Notes: generated by a model not told the origin, from the sequence alone. A stretch of DNA of 64,000 bases from Jacaranda mimosifolia (GCA_018894105.1 CM032128.1:11513001-11577000), one strand, 5' to 3'. Positions 22,958 through 35,654 are shown, counted from the first letter of the stretch. Made by a program: numbers and translations.

Positions 22958-25883
22958 AGATAAAAATAAATAGTATAGGTTGAAGTTCTTGTGCTCTTAA
23001 AAATAAATATTTGAAATGATATTATTTTTTACTAGAATTTATTGAAGGGTAAATTTGTTGTTTGACAAATTTCATCAATTTTTATCAAATTTCAATAGTG
23101 TAAAAGGGATATTTATAATTTCAATATTAAAAGAAAAGTTAAGTTTAATTATTCATAGTTTTAGGGGAAGAGGGCGAATTACTCCAAGTAACTACTGTAA
23201 GTTTAAGACAAGAACACTTAGTCATGATTAATTCACTAGTTTTTAGCATGTACGTTGTATCGGGTAATAATTTTAAATTGAGATATTTATTTAATTTAAT
23301 GTTAACTATAATTTAGATATTGATATTTTTATAAATATTACATATATCAAACAAAAAATATAAACTTTAAAAAAAAGCTAATAGAAATTTTATTGAATAT
23401 AACTCAAAAATTGAAATAAGTGAAACATAATATTATTTCATATGAATGGGACTTATGTGTCATCAGATGAAATATTGTTGAAGTTGCGCCATTTCCTACA
23501 AATCTTCATATTTTGCCTACACGTATATATTAAAGTCATTTAGAATGATGAGATAAAATCTTTAGTATTTATAATCCAATATATGTTATGTAAATATTAA
23601 AGTAAATATTAAAAACATATAACTTTGTGTGTCTTATATTCGTTGGTGAGAACATTCAAATCCCACATGTTATTGTATTTCTAGACAAAAAATTTAATAG
23701 TTAAGTATAACCACGTTATAAATTCAATGAATTATTTATAAAATTTAGTTACCTCAACATCTCTTTTTAATATTCATTAATTTTGTTTTGAACAATACAA
23801 TCGTAGAAATGCGTTATATATATCAAATGTTAAACGTACAGAGGGTTTAGTTATACAGTGATATATTCTCTAACAAAAATATATTAAATGTAGTTGATAT
23901 GACTACTTAAGTCCACAAGAGAAAAAAAAAATAAAAAAGACTAAAAAGGTTTAATGGATCAAATATATTAAATGAATAAAAAGGTCAGAGAGCCCAACTC
24001 ACTACGCTCATCAAGAAGGGCATCAAAAATTTAATGAGATGAAGCCTATTAAGAAAAAAATACTATAAATACTAAGTCCCAAAGAGAAAGTGGGCATGGA
24101 AAGTCATTCATGAGAATTCACAAAACTTCGAGAACATTTGAGAATTGATAATTCTCTGCATTGCACTCCAGAGAAAAAAGAACCTAAAACTCTGTTGACT
24201 ACCAAAAAGAACTTAACTTCATTTTCATGTGACATCATTAATAAATTGAATATACGTTACCATTTTTCATTTACAATGCACATCAACTTTTTTCCTAAAA
24301 AACTTGCAATTGATTGTTTTAGTATACTTCTGTTCCAATACCATTACTCAATAGGTTAAAGTAAAACCCATAAAGATTTTTACCTCGGGTCAATTCATAT
24401 AATGAATGATAATTGTGATTTTTCAAAAAAAAAAAAAAAAAGAAGATATAATCTAACAATTTTAGGTAAAGCTATAAGTAGAAAGAGAGCAACAATCACA
24501 TTGAGCTAGAAAAATAATATTAAAGTTCAGTGATTTGTAGAAATTGATATATAAACTTGTAAACATGACTGCAATTGTTATAAATTTTGCCCTAAATAAT
24601 AGAATGGTACATGTTAGTTAAAAGAAATTGTCCAATAACAGCATTTAAGGAGGAAAAATGAAATATAAACATCAATGCATCAGACCCATAAAATGATAAA
24701 ATCAAAAAAATCACAGGTTAAAGGAAGCAATGGTGTGAAAAAAATGAAAAAAAATAAACCAAAAGTGGAAAATAAGCATAGGTAGTAGAATATAAAATTT
24801 TACTTATCACAAAATCGAAACTTGAAATTTCTTTTGTAAACTGACATAGTTCATAAACATAAAGATTTATTAATATTAAAAAATTATATGAAAATTACAA
24901 AATACATGCAAATTCAAAAGAATTAGAATTTAATTTATGAAGTAAATGGTCTTATAGAAGTACTGAAGGAAAAAGAAAGACAAATATTTTTTACATTTAA
25001 ATATTAGTAAATTGCATATTAAGATTATTTTCATAGTAAAAATTACTTTTAGGGATTTTGTGCTTAAATTAAAGAATTTAACTTAATTAATGTATTTAAA
25101 TATGGAATAAAACATAACTTAGGAGATATCAAATTAGGGTAAAATTTTCGAACCAAATAAAACTTTTTCTTGCTAATTTGGAACTCATAATTTATTAATG
25201 ATCTAAAGAATGCGGCAAAATGATGGAAATTCATTTAATGAGGAGGAAAGAGAGACAATAAAGCTATTATGATGAAAACTAAATTCATTTTAAAGAAGAT
25301 TTCTAAGGAATGAAATAAGTTTGATTTTGACCTAAATTCTCTTTTTTTATTTTTTTTATTATTGCTAAAAATAAACTATTATAATAGAAATCCACAAATG
25401 ACTTGGCCTTTTCAATAGAATTCAGAGAAAATTTTTGATAGGATTATGCTGAATGTTGAAATGAGCATGAATTGGTGATTTTAAATTCATTTGGTAATAT
25501 ATTAATATAGGCAGTTACAAAAATTAATATAAAAAGTTATACTAAACTTATATATATATATATATATATAGAAAGAGAGAGAATTATAAAAATTAATATA
25601 GAAAATCACACACATACACATATATAGTACTTACCAAAATCATATATACATACATATATATATATGGAGTTACCAAAAAATCAATTAATATAGTGTTTTT
25701 ATATTAATAATTAAATTACTCATCTTAGTACCAAATTATATATAAAAAAATGCGTTGTAATGGTAAAAAGGGATAAAATTAATTTATCCACATCATTACC
25801 ACATAAGAGACATACTTAAAATATGCTTGAACATCATTTTACTTTATATATATTACATTAGATTCTTTCTTCATATTTAATGA
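22683..25883. other. AT-rich spacer without genes
   Basis: Contains CA and GA microsatellites at its left end, TA/CA runs at 25550-25670 and long AT-rich stretches. At about 23890-24360 there is a TATA-like 'actataaatacta' (24061-24073) followed by a GA-rich leader, which may be an eroded LTR, but I see no partner or target duplication. The 73-codon open frame at 24138-24359 is not recognisable. Confidence 0.6.
22747..22955. repeat. CA and GA microsatellite cluster
   Basis: AC run at about 22748-22797, GA run at 22819-22837 and a longer GA run at 22904-22954 (about 25 units), all within 210 bp, just outside the 3' LTR of element 2. Confidence 0.95.
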
Positions 25884-26187
25884 TGATGTTGCTCGGTAAT
25901 GGAGCTAGGTTCATTTCTGGAAGTCACCAAAATTTTTTGAAATCTTTTCTTCGGAACACGAATTAAAGAGTCTGAGCTTTTGATTTTTTATGTCCTTTTT
26001 TGAGTTTGGGACTTAGTATTTATAGTCCTTTTTCCCTTAGTGGGTTTCAACACGTTAGGGTTTAGATATCCATTTTGGTGGGCTTAATCAATTGGCTACT
26101 TGGCCTTTTAATGTACTTATTATTTAATTAACTGGGCTTTTTTAGTCCATTTTTACTTTTTTATCCTTATGGACTTAATTTGCCAAT
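25884..26187 (-). repeat. 3' LTR of LTR element 3
   Basis: About 304 bp. Shares 'gagctaggt', 'aattaaagagtct', 'cttagtgtttatagtcc'-like and 'ttttagtccatttttactttt' blocks with 31136-31453 in the same order. The inner boundary is approximate. Confidence 0.8.
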
Positions 26188-26202
26188 CTCCCTATTTTCA
26201 AT
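26187..26202 (-). other. Polypurine tract of LTR element 3
   Basis: Minus strand GAAAATAGGGAGAT directly before the 3' LTR, comparable to the tracts of elements 2 and 4. Confidence 0.55.
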
Positions 26203-27699
26203 TTGAAAATTTAATATTCATGTTGTAAATAGAGTTTAAGTTCTTATTTTGATCTTTACCTTTCTTTGTTTCACAAATTTTAACAAGCCTCAATATATAA
26301 TTTTTTTTGGGGTATAGTCCGACATGGAGGTACCTCTTGGGAGCTCAAGTTGCACCCTCTGGGACTCGAGCACTTGGCAGCTGACACTTTCTCGAGTGTC
26401 TCACCGTCGGGCCCTTTTTTGGGCACTTGGACTTTGCTAAATGTCTCCAATTAATATATTTGCTCTTTCGGAGAATGCAGCTGTTCAGGTATTGATCAGT
26501 GATAAATGTTGTTTGTCCCCTTGGGTGATTTTTAGATGAGGCTTTATGTTTTGGGGACTAATTAAAATGTTCAATAGGGATTTGTGTTCCTTGACTGACT
26601 TACAAATATTCTTCGTTAAAGTCTCGTGTTTTAGAGATCCTTCGAGATTATGGGTGGGGATTTGAGTTCATATGAGTTCATCAATGCTTCTCATAAAATA
26701 ATATGCCTAGTAGATGTCACAGCCTGTTTTGTCGAGCTTTGGGTCCTGGAGGTTTAATGCAGAGACAGCATTTGCCAAGCACACAGGGATGATGCGAGCA
26801 TTTGAGCACTCATTGAGATGGTTAGGCACTCTATGAGTCTATTAGGTGCCTAGCAAGGTAGTCGGGTGCCCAGACTATATCCCTTTTCTTTTTACTTGTA
26901 AGTTTGGTAGCTTCAGCAAGGGCAGATACAGAAAGTGTTCAAATTCTTTAGAGGGACATTATGCTCCATTGGCGACTTAGCATTTAGAACTTTATGTAGG
27001 CTTTCGAGCTTTTGACGTCATCATGGGTTCCTAATGGGACTTTGCATTCCCTGCAAGACATAGATTTTTTTGTGAAGTATCTCATCCCAAATATCCTCTA
27101 GGCTTGTTGGTGGAGTTTTACATTCAACAAGTGATTCATTATTTTTAAGTTTTTTAAAGTACTTAGATGTTTTTTGAATCTTGTGATGTTATCTTCGTGA
27201 CTATGATGAATTCTTAATATAATTTTTTATCTATTGTTCTAGGCACTCGCGAGTGAATTGACGAACGACTATAGTGGCATTAACTTAATTTATATTTAGG
27301 ATATTGTCCTGCCCATGGTGTTGACACATTCTCGGGTTCATAAATCTTTTTTTTTTTTATGTTGGTAGTTTTGCTTTGTGTATCCACTCTATAGGAGTTA
27401 GATATGGGAGGCATAGGGTTGGTTTCTCTAATGAGTTTGAGCTTGTAGGCTATGGTGGGACTTAGCTATTTTTGCTATAGTGTCCAGGTTTTTGCAAATC
27501 ACTTAGTATTTTTGGCGGAGGCTTACACTAAGGTTGCTTAGGAGCTACTTTAGAGTTACTTTATCTTAGGAACCCTTTAGGGTCTTTCACAGAGACCTTT
27601 CTTTACGGACCTCTTAGGATGTTTTGTTGAATTGAATTGTTTTGCATGTTTCTTTAAGATCTAACTGTGAAGATATTACATTATGTACTAACTATTTTT

Positions 27700-28120
27700 T
27701 CGCTTGGCGTACTTAGGATTTTCATTGTTGGGGTTTTTGTTGGTGAGCCTCTTTGAGAGGTCTTATATCAGTTGTGATTTCTGCAAGCTATCCTTGAAGG
27801 GCCTCTCGGCATGCATGATTTTTACGCGCTCATCAAAGGTTAGCCCTAAGAGCATTGCGAAGGTTTTGCTAGTTAGGCCTTGCAAGTGGGTTGAGTAAGA
27901 GCCGAGCCTAGACTTAGTCTTTCTCTTTTCTTGTGTTTAAGGAGATACGATTTGCACTCCATTATGCAACATGTCAACTGCTATTTTTCTTTAGATGGCT
28001 AAGTACAGGCCAAACGCATGGTCACATTAGAATGTGCCAGTATTATTAGACTTTGCACCTTTGTTATGGAAATTTGTGCATTATTGTGTTGCTTTTTGCA
28101 CGAAGTCATTTAGAAGATTT
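27700..28120 (+). pseudogene. Trace of antisense extra ORF in LTR element 3
   Basis: Plus strand, opposite to the element's own direction. At about 27945-28075 one frame reads a Cys-Thr-Pro-Leu segment, a stop, 'MAKYRPNAWSH', a stop, then 'NVPVLLDF'. The Pro-Asn-Ala-Trp core with a Leu-rich continuation is the pattern of the PF04195-like domain seen in the antisense frame of element 2. The 64-codon open frame at 27704-27898 just before it is hydrophobic and not recognised. Very eroded; the call rests on one short motif plus its position. Confidence 0.4.
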
Positions 28121-28689
28121 ATCTTAAATGATGTTCCTCACTCATAATGTTATCTCCACATAGTCGTGTTTTTTCTCTCTATATTGGCCTTTTCTTCTTT
28201 GCAACAGCGGTCGTCTGCCTTGGGTAGGTGGCTAGGCGCCAAGTTGTTGTCTTCCCTATCTTCAGGCACCAGTTGGTGGGCTTTGTAAAATGTTCACCAT
28301 GTTTGCTTTCTTGGTAAACAGAGTCGTTCTTTTAGGTAACCTGGAAAAACTTATCTAAGCAAAGACTCTAGTGATTACTTAGAACATTCAATAAGAGTTT
28401 AGGCCTCTACGAATAACTCGGAGAATTCTTTTTTTTTGAACTACTTTAAATCTTTGTTGCTGCATAAGTTGTATGATAGCTTATGTTCATCTTTTATTTC
28501 ACTAGGCCAAGTATTGGCTGGACATTTTTTATACACTTAAGTGTTACCGAAGTTTACTCCCTTCTATTTAAGAATTTTTTTTTCATTCGGGCTTGCTTAT
28601 ACACTTAGTCATTTGAATGACTCTTGAGCGTCGTTGTGTTCTCAATGTCGATTGTTGCGCAATGTGGGCACATAAGCAGGGCGTTTCAA

Positions 28690-29260
28690 CCTTTCTTGTC
28701 AAACATAGTTGTGAGCCCTTCTTAGGTGGTCTGTCCACAATTTTTAGTTTTAATAAGCTCCTATTTAAGAGACTCTACTGCAGTTGTGTGATGTGATGTG
28801 TAAGTTCAATTGTGAGCCTCACTTGAGAGGTCTTACCACAATAGTTTATCATTCAGATTGAAGTAGATTGCAAGCCTCGTTGGAAAGGTCTTAACATAGA
28901 TGTTTAATAGTGTGATGGCATTTGGCTATGAGCCTTGCTTGGAAGGTTTTACTGCAGCTATGTGATAAGTTGGCCACGTATCCCTTGGGGGCCTTACGGT
29001 AAACTTATTTGTGGCATCCATGTGCCTTACTGAGACGATGATTTTAATGATCCAACTATATACCCTCTAGGGGGCTTATAGTGGGCTTACATGTGGCAAC
29101 TATGTACCACCTAAGGAGCCTTATAGTAGGTTTACATCGAGATAATATCATTGATGATGTGGCCACATACCTCCTAGGAGCCTTATAATGGACTTACACA
29201 TGACGACCACATACCTTCTAGGGCTTTATAGTGGGTTTACACTGAGAGGATGTCGAGATG
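28690..29260. repeat. Diverged short tandem repeats in LTR element 3
   Basis: Two repeat types. Variants of 'gtgagccttgcttggaaggtcttac' recur near 28710, 28814, 28872 and 28932. Variants of 'catacctcctaggagccttatagtgg' recur near 28976, 29058, 29103, 29165 and 29210. Spacing is irregular, about 45-100 bp. They lie where the 82-bp array lies in gypsy element 1. Confidence 0.65.
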
Positions 29261-29264
29261 TTGT

Positions 29265-31110
29265 CAATTTGAGTTTTTCATGAGGTATTGATCAAGGTGT
29301 GCGCCTTAGAGTTCTTATTGCATAAGGTGTTCTTCTGCAAAAATCAAGATTCAAATCCATCTAAGAGGTAATAAAATAAATAATTCATTAAAATTAATAG
29401 ACAGGAAATAAATGGTGTCGTCCAGTATCGGTTGGTTTTATCAACATTTATTGACATGACTCCTAACTGAATAAAAATAATACCTTGACACTTGAAAGAA
29501 AAAGTACTCCAAACTATTTCCATAATCTAACTAAGAAAAAAGGGAAAACTCATAGAGCCTTTCATAGCATGCTTAGTCGTTTTTGGGGGTGGCTCCTAGC
29601 ATAAGTGTTAATATGATATTGGCATCATGGGCCATGCCTCCACTTGTATGTTTTAAATTGTTTGGCAACTCCTCTTCACATCATTTAAGCTAGTAGCAGG
29701 ATCGTCACTCCTCTTGGGGTATTGATGTAACATTCTCTAACAAAGTGCTGTCTTGCCTTTTAGTCTAACTGCTCGTCAAATGGATGTCGACCATGTCCTT
29801 TCCTTTTTACTCTAACAAAGTGCTATCTTGTCCTTCAGTCCAACTAAGATTGTATTCATATGTCTCTAATTTGGTTTGCTTGCCTCCATAGTTTTTCCTT
29901 AGGGTCTAGTTGGAAAGGCGTTCATCTTTCATTATCGAGTACCAACATGCTTAGTTAGAATGAGGTATTATGGGGTATGATAATTGCTGAGCTCTCATAT
30001 CTATTGGGATATATCTCATTCATGAGCAAGCTAAGGAGGCTAATATTATCTAAACATCAGTGCATTCATCTCTTCTTGCATTCAAGTCTCTTTCTTCGAG
30101 GGCGACACCAGTTAGTTAGAGGTGCACTTTGCATGTGTAGAGAGCTCGATCCTGAGAGTGAATTTAAGTCTGCTTTACAGTCCTCGTGAAGGCTTTGGGA
30201 AACTAGCAAAGTCATCTTTTGCAGGTCTTCTAGCAATCTCTTATATCTCTACTCTAGCATCTTTAAACCATCATCTATATTCTAAGTCCGAATGGCCTAA
30301 AATCGCCTTCATCGTCTTGCAATAACACCTTAAGATATTCTCACTGGATTGATATCTTGAGCTTACCCTTTAGGTGGCCACTTTTCCTAGTATTTTGACT
30401 TATTTGAAGATAGAAGCTCCAACATTTCTTTGGACTCTACCTCCTGAGATCTCCTCTGTCTTTTCTTTTGTTGCGGGGCACCTTTATGGTCGTTCAGCAC
30501 AAGATGTTCACCTTACGTCTTAACATTGTCCACCATCCTTCATAGTTCTTCCATGGGAGTTATTTTCTGGTGTAGGTGCATTTTTCCGACTTAAATTAAT
30601 GCTTCTCCAGAATAGTTGGGTGTTTGACTATAGGAATCTGAACTTCGATTGTAGTGAGCAATTGCATAGTGGTTTAGGTTAGAGGGAGGATTCCACATCT
30701 GCACATTGAGGTGGGAAGGAGCAGCGCCCTGCTGTCTATTTATCCTTCAGTCAGTCCTCTTTAGGGATGACAAAACTTCCCTACCCCATCGAGAGGACTT
30801 GGGTTGCTCCTAAGAGTGGTGCTCTCCAGCATACTAAGCAACTACTTTGGCCGTAGCTTATGCATAGATGTTCTTTAATAGTGTCTTCAACACCTTTTGA
30901 GTCATCTACAATGTTGGCTATTAAGAGATGGGGGCCTGTTGCACTAACGTCTTCCCCGATAGTGGTGCACTTTAAGTGCTGGCTCCACTATGAATGTAAC
31001 TGCACTTTATGCTGTTTATTCCTCGTGTTCTGGCCTTTTGAAGCCAACTGGTTGCTGGAATCTCAAAATTTAGGTCTCGTTTGCATTCTCAACATTCCTT
31101 CTTCTTAGTA
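29265..31110. other. Internal region of LTR element 3, no gene recognised
   Basis: This is where gag would be expected on the minus strand. All frames are full of stops, and I cannot find a capsid or zinc-knuckle motif. The 82-codon frame at 30860-31108 and the 67-70-codon frames at 29977-30325 (plus) are not recognisable. Confidence 0.5.
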
Positions 31111-31113
31111 AGA

Positions 31114-31133
31114 GTTTCCACAGACAACATCAA
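31114..31133 (-). other. Primer-binding site of LTR element 3
   Basis: Minus strand reads TGATGTTGTCTGTGGAAACT, a decayed match to the TGGCGCCGTCTGTGGGAA-type site, right after the LTR end (TGATG on the plus strand at 31136). Confidence 0.6.
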
Positions 31134-31135
31134 AA

Positions 31136-31453
31136 TGATGCTGTTCAAAAATTGAGCTAGGGTCCTTTCCAAAAGTCACCGAATTCTTTGAGTTCTTTTA
31201 TCCAAAGCGCAAATTAAAGAGTCTAAGCTCTTGATTTTGTGCAAATAATTTTTCATGTCCTCTTTTGACTTCGAAACTTAGTGTTTATAGTCCTTTTCCT
31301 TTTGTGGGCCTTGGCTCATTAGGGTGTAGATGCCTATCTTAGTGAGCCTAATTAATTGGACTCTTTGGCCTTTTAATTTACTTATTAATTTATTAGGCAT
31401 GTTTAGTCCATTTTTACTTTTTCTTACCCTTTGAAAGTTAATTTGCCATATCA
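31136..31453 (-). repeat. 5' LTR of LTR element 3
   Basis: 318 bp; on the minus strand starts TGATATGGCAAATTAA and ends ...CATCA. A TATA-like CTATAAAC lies at 31283-31290 on the minus strand. The flank AATGG matches AATGA on the other side of the element. Confidence 0.8.
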
Positions 31454-31579
31454 AATGGAAACCAGAATCCAAAATCATAATGAAAAATATTTCACATAAT
31501 TTTGTATTATTATGCATTCTTTATATTTTTTTCCTTTGCTATTTTCATGGAGTCTTCATATTTCATTCCATCATAAATT

Positions 31580-31850
31580 TGAAAAAAATGTAATTTTGGT
31601 CCTTTGACTATTGGCTATTTTTTAATCTTTAAATTTACCATCACATTTAGTCCAGTTATTTGTAAATTTAGTCATTCAGGCCGCTTAATTTGAAATCGAA
31701 TCTGAAAGATGTCCAACACCTCTCACTGGGCCAAAATTTAGGACTTTTTGGCCATGTATATTCAGGTACTACATCCTTTGTGACATTAGCTTAAAATTTA
31801 CCTAAATCTTAAATTTGAAGATGCGATTTAGGAAACAATTGCTGCACTTA
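31580..31850 (+). repeat. Left terminal inverted repeat of Mutator-like element A
   Basis: Begins TGAAAAAAATGTAATTTTGG; its inverted partner ends at 33365. Confidence 0.85.
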
Positions 31851-31896
31851 ATTTTTTTTAAAAAAATTAAAAAAGTGCAGATTCGTCTAAAACTAA

Positions 31897-32337
31897 GGCT
31901 TTGTATGTTTGTGAATTGGGGCATTTTGCCAAAGTTTTTTGCCAAAATGATTTTTGGAAAGTGGGATTGGGGAATGCGATGGTTGTTTGTTTGTGTTTTG
32001 GGTGGTAGGTAGAGAATGAATTGAGAAAAAATTGTTTATTTTTTTGTTTGTGTTTTGGGGGGAAACAAGATGTCACATCAATAACTTTCTGATTGGATTG
32101 GTGGGGCGAAATAAATATTTTAAAAGTATTTATATATATGTATATATAGATTGTAATGTGAAGGGGACAATTTATGACAAGTTGTTAGTATTGGAGAATG
32201 TATTAGAGTGTGAATAGTGAGGACATTTTGGAAAATGAATTTTGTATTTTGGAAGTGGAGTTGGGGAATGTGTATTGTTTGTTTATTTAAATTTTGAGAG
32301 TTGAAAAATGTATTGCGGATTTGTAAACAAACAAGCC
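31897..32337. mobile_element. hAT-like MITE nested in Mutator-like element A
   Basis: 441 bp with imperfect inverted ends: GGCTTTGTATGTTTGTGAAT on the left and GGCTTGTTTGTTTACAAAT read from the right. The 8-bp flanks AAAACTAA and ATAAATAA agree at 6 of 8 bases, the size of a hAT duplication. The interior repeats a 'tttgtttgtgttttggg' phrase twice. It has no coding capacity. Confidence 0.55.
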
Positions 32338-33054
32338 ATAAATAAAACATAACGAGTGACACAGTACTTTAGCCAGTATATATAAATTAGCAAATTTTTT
32401 AGTAGTAAATAGTTATACTTAATAAATTTTCAACTCTTGTATTGAATGAATTTAACAAGTTCATTAATTTTCAAATAATGGAACAATTATAGATAGGAAT
32501 AAGAAAATATACATATATATATATATATTATATTTATAATAATGTGCGACCATGACATTTTCTTATTCCTATCTATAAAGCTTACAAGTTTGCAGTGCGA
32601 AGACAAAAAATTTCATTATACAAAAGAAAAGTAGTGACAATTATATAGAAAAATATGTTGATGTAAGAAACTGAAACAAAGGGTAAACAGTTTTATAAAA
32701 AATAAATAATTTGAAATCAAAAGTAGTTGAAATTGGAATATGCTTAATATGGTCTTGCGATATAATACATATTTAGTTACTAAGGACATATTTGGTTTGA
32801 ACTAATTCTCAGCAGTTTATTATCAAATTTTGAAAATTTAGTTATTCATTTCATAATATACTATTGACTGTAAATAGATTTTGAAATACCAACTTAAAAT
32901 ATCAAACTTTAAAAAGCCTACCACATTTTTCACCTGTAAATATTCATTTTATAATAATTTACTTCAACTTTTCATATATATTTACTTTCTTAAATCATAT
33001 TTTGAATAACTATGTTTGTTGCTTTTTTAACTTTTGTTTCTTTTAGATTAAAAA

Positions 33055-33365
33055 GATAAGTGCAACAATTGTTTCTTAAATCACATCTTCAAATTAAAAA
33101 TTTAGTTAAATTTTAAGTTGATGTGGCAAAAGATATGGTACCTGAGCATACATGATCAAAAAAATCCCAAATTTGGTCCAATGAGAGGTGATTGGACATG
33201 TTTCACGATCGATATCAAATTAAATGGCCCGAAGGACTAAATTTGCAAGTAACTGGACTAAATATGATTGTAAATTTAAGATAATGAACTAAATACGCAA
33301 ACTCCAGTAGAAAACAGACCATTTAAGAGTTGACAATAGTTAAAGAACCAAAATTACAATTTTTC
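33055..33365 (-). repeat. Right terminal inverted repeat of Mutator-like element A
   Basis: Reverse complement of 31580-31850 with substitutions and an insertion of about 40 bp near 33290-33335. Confidence 0.85.
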
Positions 33366-33374
33366 TCATAAATT

Positions 33375-35654
33375 CCAATCAACACTATTTTTCCATCAGT
33401 TGAACACAAATTTTTAACCACTATAAATAATTGAACCATTCGAATTACAAATTTCATTCATTTTCTTAAGTACTGCATTTCTCATCTCATCTTTCAATAT
33501 TATGAGAGAATTCAGAGCATTTTCTTTGTCTATTATTTTTAAAATTGGTACTAATATTCTAAAAAGTCAACATTGTACTTTAAAAACGATTACCCAAAAT
33601 CAATTAGTACTAGTGCATAACAATTTTCTCTTAAAGGTTGAGTGGTCAATTGGTCAAGTGATATTGTTCTTACACTTATACATGGAAAGTTCAAATATTG
33701 AATTTGACGAATCCTTAATATATGTATGCATGTATAAATAAAAAGATTAATTTCTTCTTAAAAAGAAACTAAATAATTTGATTTTTATCTCAATTTAAAT
33801 ATCTATTTCCTTTTGTCACCAAAAGCTCAACTAAGAAGTTATTGTTGGAAGGAAATGCTAGAAAGGATGGAACCACCAGGTAAAGAGAAAGTTGCCGGCT
33901 CTGGTGTATATAAAGTATCCATTAAAAAAAGGACTATGATGAAAGTTTCATTTGTTAAGTCGGATAAGATTACGAAGCTCGATGCTAGCTTAGAAATGCA
34001 TATAGAAAACCAAAGAGTGACACCTTTTCAAATATTTATCCAACATGAATTATTAATTGTATGGCTATCAACGAGTGAGATTTGAATTGGATTAGTCATA
34101 TCCGAATTTAAATTTAATTATCAAAATTTATATCCAAATTCAACCTAATATTTTATAGAAGATTTGTTAGTCAGTATTATATTTGAATCCGATGAATATC
34201 CAAAATTCAATAAAAAAATCCGACTGAATTTTATTTTATTTTTCTTTTTTTCCCTTTTGAATTGTATAAAAAATTGTATTTACAAAGTATATTTACATCA
34301 TATTCAAATTTTTAATAATTTTTATTATATATTGATGTAAAAGTTAAATATTTGAATATTAAACCCTTATATAATATTATATTATTACATAAGTAAATTA
34401 TTATACATTATTATATTTGATATTTTTGAAGTATGCAACTTACTTTTAGATTAAGGCACAATATCAATAACATAATATAGACATTAATATAAACATTAGG
34501 CCAACACAATATAAAGATTTTGGTTTAAAATCTTTATTAATATTAAATTTCGAATTCGGATCTTTAATAGATCGGATTGCTTAATTTCATATCCGATCTA
34601 TTTATTTATGATTACGTATATTTATAATCAATTTGATCCGTAGAATATTTTAATCAATTAAAAATCTTAAAATTCGATTAATTGACAATTCTAATTAATT
34701 GTTTAAGTTTTGAAGTCATAAGCCCAAAGAAACTTGTCTAAGCCACGCGCTCGAATGGTACCAAATGTGACGCCAAATTGTTTCCACCCACAACCATGAA
34801 AAGACATAACTTTGTAGTGTCGCATATATAAGAACAAAAATTTCTTGACTTAGGCGGAAATCCCGGACTCACTAGATAATAATATATATATGCGCAATAT
34901 CAATGGTAGAGAAAATGAGAATGGCAAGCATTGAGTAACCACAATCTGGGATATGATATAATTGGTATCATGGGTTCACGGCTGATGTCAACTATGTCAA
35001 CACCCACCACTCACTCACTCACTAACATTCCCATTCCCCACCACTTTCCTTTATTTGCTTTCTTTGATTGAACTGTTGAACATCATAATGCCATTTACAG
35101 ATATTTGAAGATTCTATTTTATTTTTTATTTTTTATTTTTATTAGGCTTGTCATCATATATCCTTCTTCTAAGAGCCAAATTCTCGTCCCACCGTCTGTC
35201 GTCACTTTCCTTATAAAACTGTTGAAGATGTTAAAGTTTCTAAAGCAGGATAAAAATATTTCCGATGTGATGTACGAATACAGTGATATAACATAATATG
35301 ATAATTATAAAAATTATAGGATATGACTCGAGTTAGTAAAACGTAAAATAAATTATATGTTTACACATAACTTTTTGTATTTCACTTCAGATTATAATTT
35401 GTGCTCAGCCACTGCTCAACACAGCTGACACAGATATTAAAATAGTCAGATATGTGAGTTCATTGGTTATTATCTATATTCTAAATTAAAAAAATATCAG
35501 TCTCCTTTGTGTATTTTTAATTTATTAATATACCTAGAAGATCCTCATTTTATTTTTTTAATTTTTATAACCACAAATTATGTGGTGATTCTAATTTATA
35601 ATCCATCATTAAATACTTACTATTACAGTTTTATCAACTTTTTTTTTTCATTTA
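33375..35654. other. AT-rich spacer without recognised genes
   Basis: Short open frames (33502-33741, 33813-34085, 35105-35296) show no recognisable domain. 34100-34690 is rich in 'atccga' and 'tcggat' words in both orientations, as in eroded hAT-type MITEs. A possible SINE is listed separately. Confidence 0.55.
33636..33745 (+). repeat. Possible tRNA-derived SINE fragment
   Basis: 'gagtggtcaattggtcaagtg' resembles an A box of RNA polymerase III, followed 35-40 bp later by 'gttcaaatatt', which resembles a B box, and then an A-rich tail. No target duplication seen. Weak. Confidence 0.3.

Larger units (their letters stand above)
25884..31453 (-). mobile_element. LTR element 3: non-autonomous, Tat-like ends, no recognisable pol
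   Basis: Two direct LTRs (25884-26187 and 31136-31453) with TGAT-type ends bound 4.9 kb of internal sequence. Next to the right LTR, on the minus strand, is a primer-binding-site-like sequence; next to the left LTR is a polypurine-like tract, which fixes the minus orientation. Flanks are AATGA (left) and AATGG (right), a 4/5 target duplication. No gag, protease, RT or integrase motif could be read on either strand. A diverged tandem array (about 28690-29260) and a plus-strand trace of the antisense ORF (27940-28120) sit in the same order as in gypsy element 1. Best read as a large deletion derivative or pol-less relative. Confidence 0.75.
31580..33365. mobile_element. Mutator-like element A (non-autonomous), 9-bp target duplication
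   Basis: Bounded by long terminal inverted repeats (left 31580-31850, right about 33055-33365) that pair over roughly 270-310 bp. Examples are 'tgtaattttggtcctttgactatt' variants at the ends and 'gaaacaattgctgcactta' at the inner edge. A perfect 9-bp duplication TCATAAATT flanks it (31571-31579 and 33366-33374). Long inverted repeats plus a 9-bp duplication are the mark of Mutator-like elements. No transposase frame is inside, so it depends on another copy. The right inverted repeat has about 40 extra bases. Confidence 0.88.

Noticed and set aside
23640..23700. SINE suggested by 'cattcaaatccc' B-box-like word
   Set aside because: No A box at the right distance and no tail or target duplication.
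28950..29240. Regular zinc-finger or leucine-rich-repeat gene suggested by repeated units
   Set aside because: Unit spacing is irregular and not a multiple of three, and all frames contain stops. Treated as non-coding repeats.
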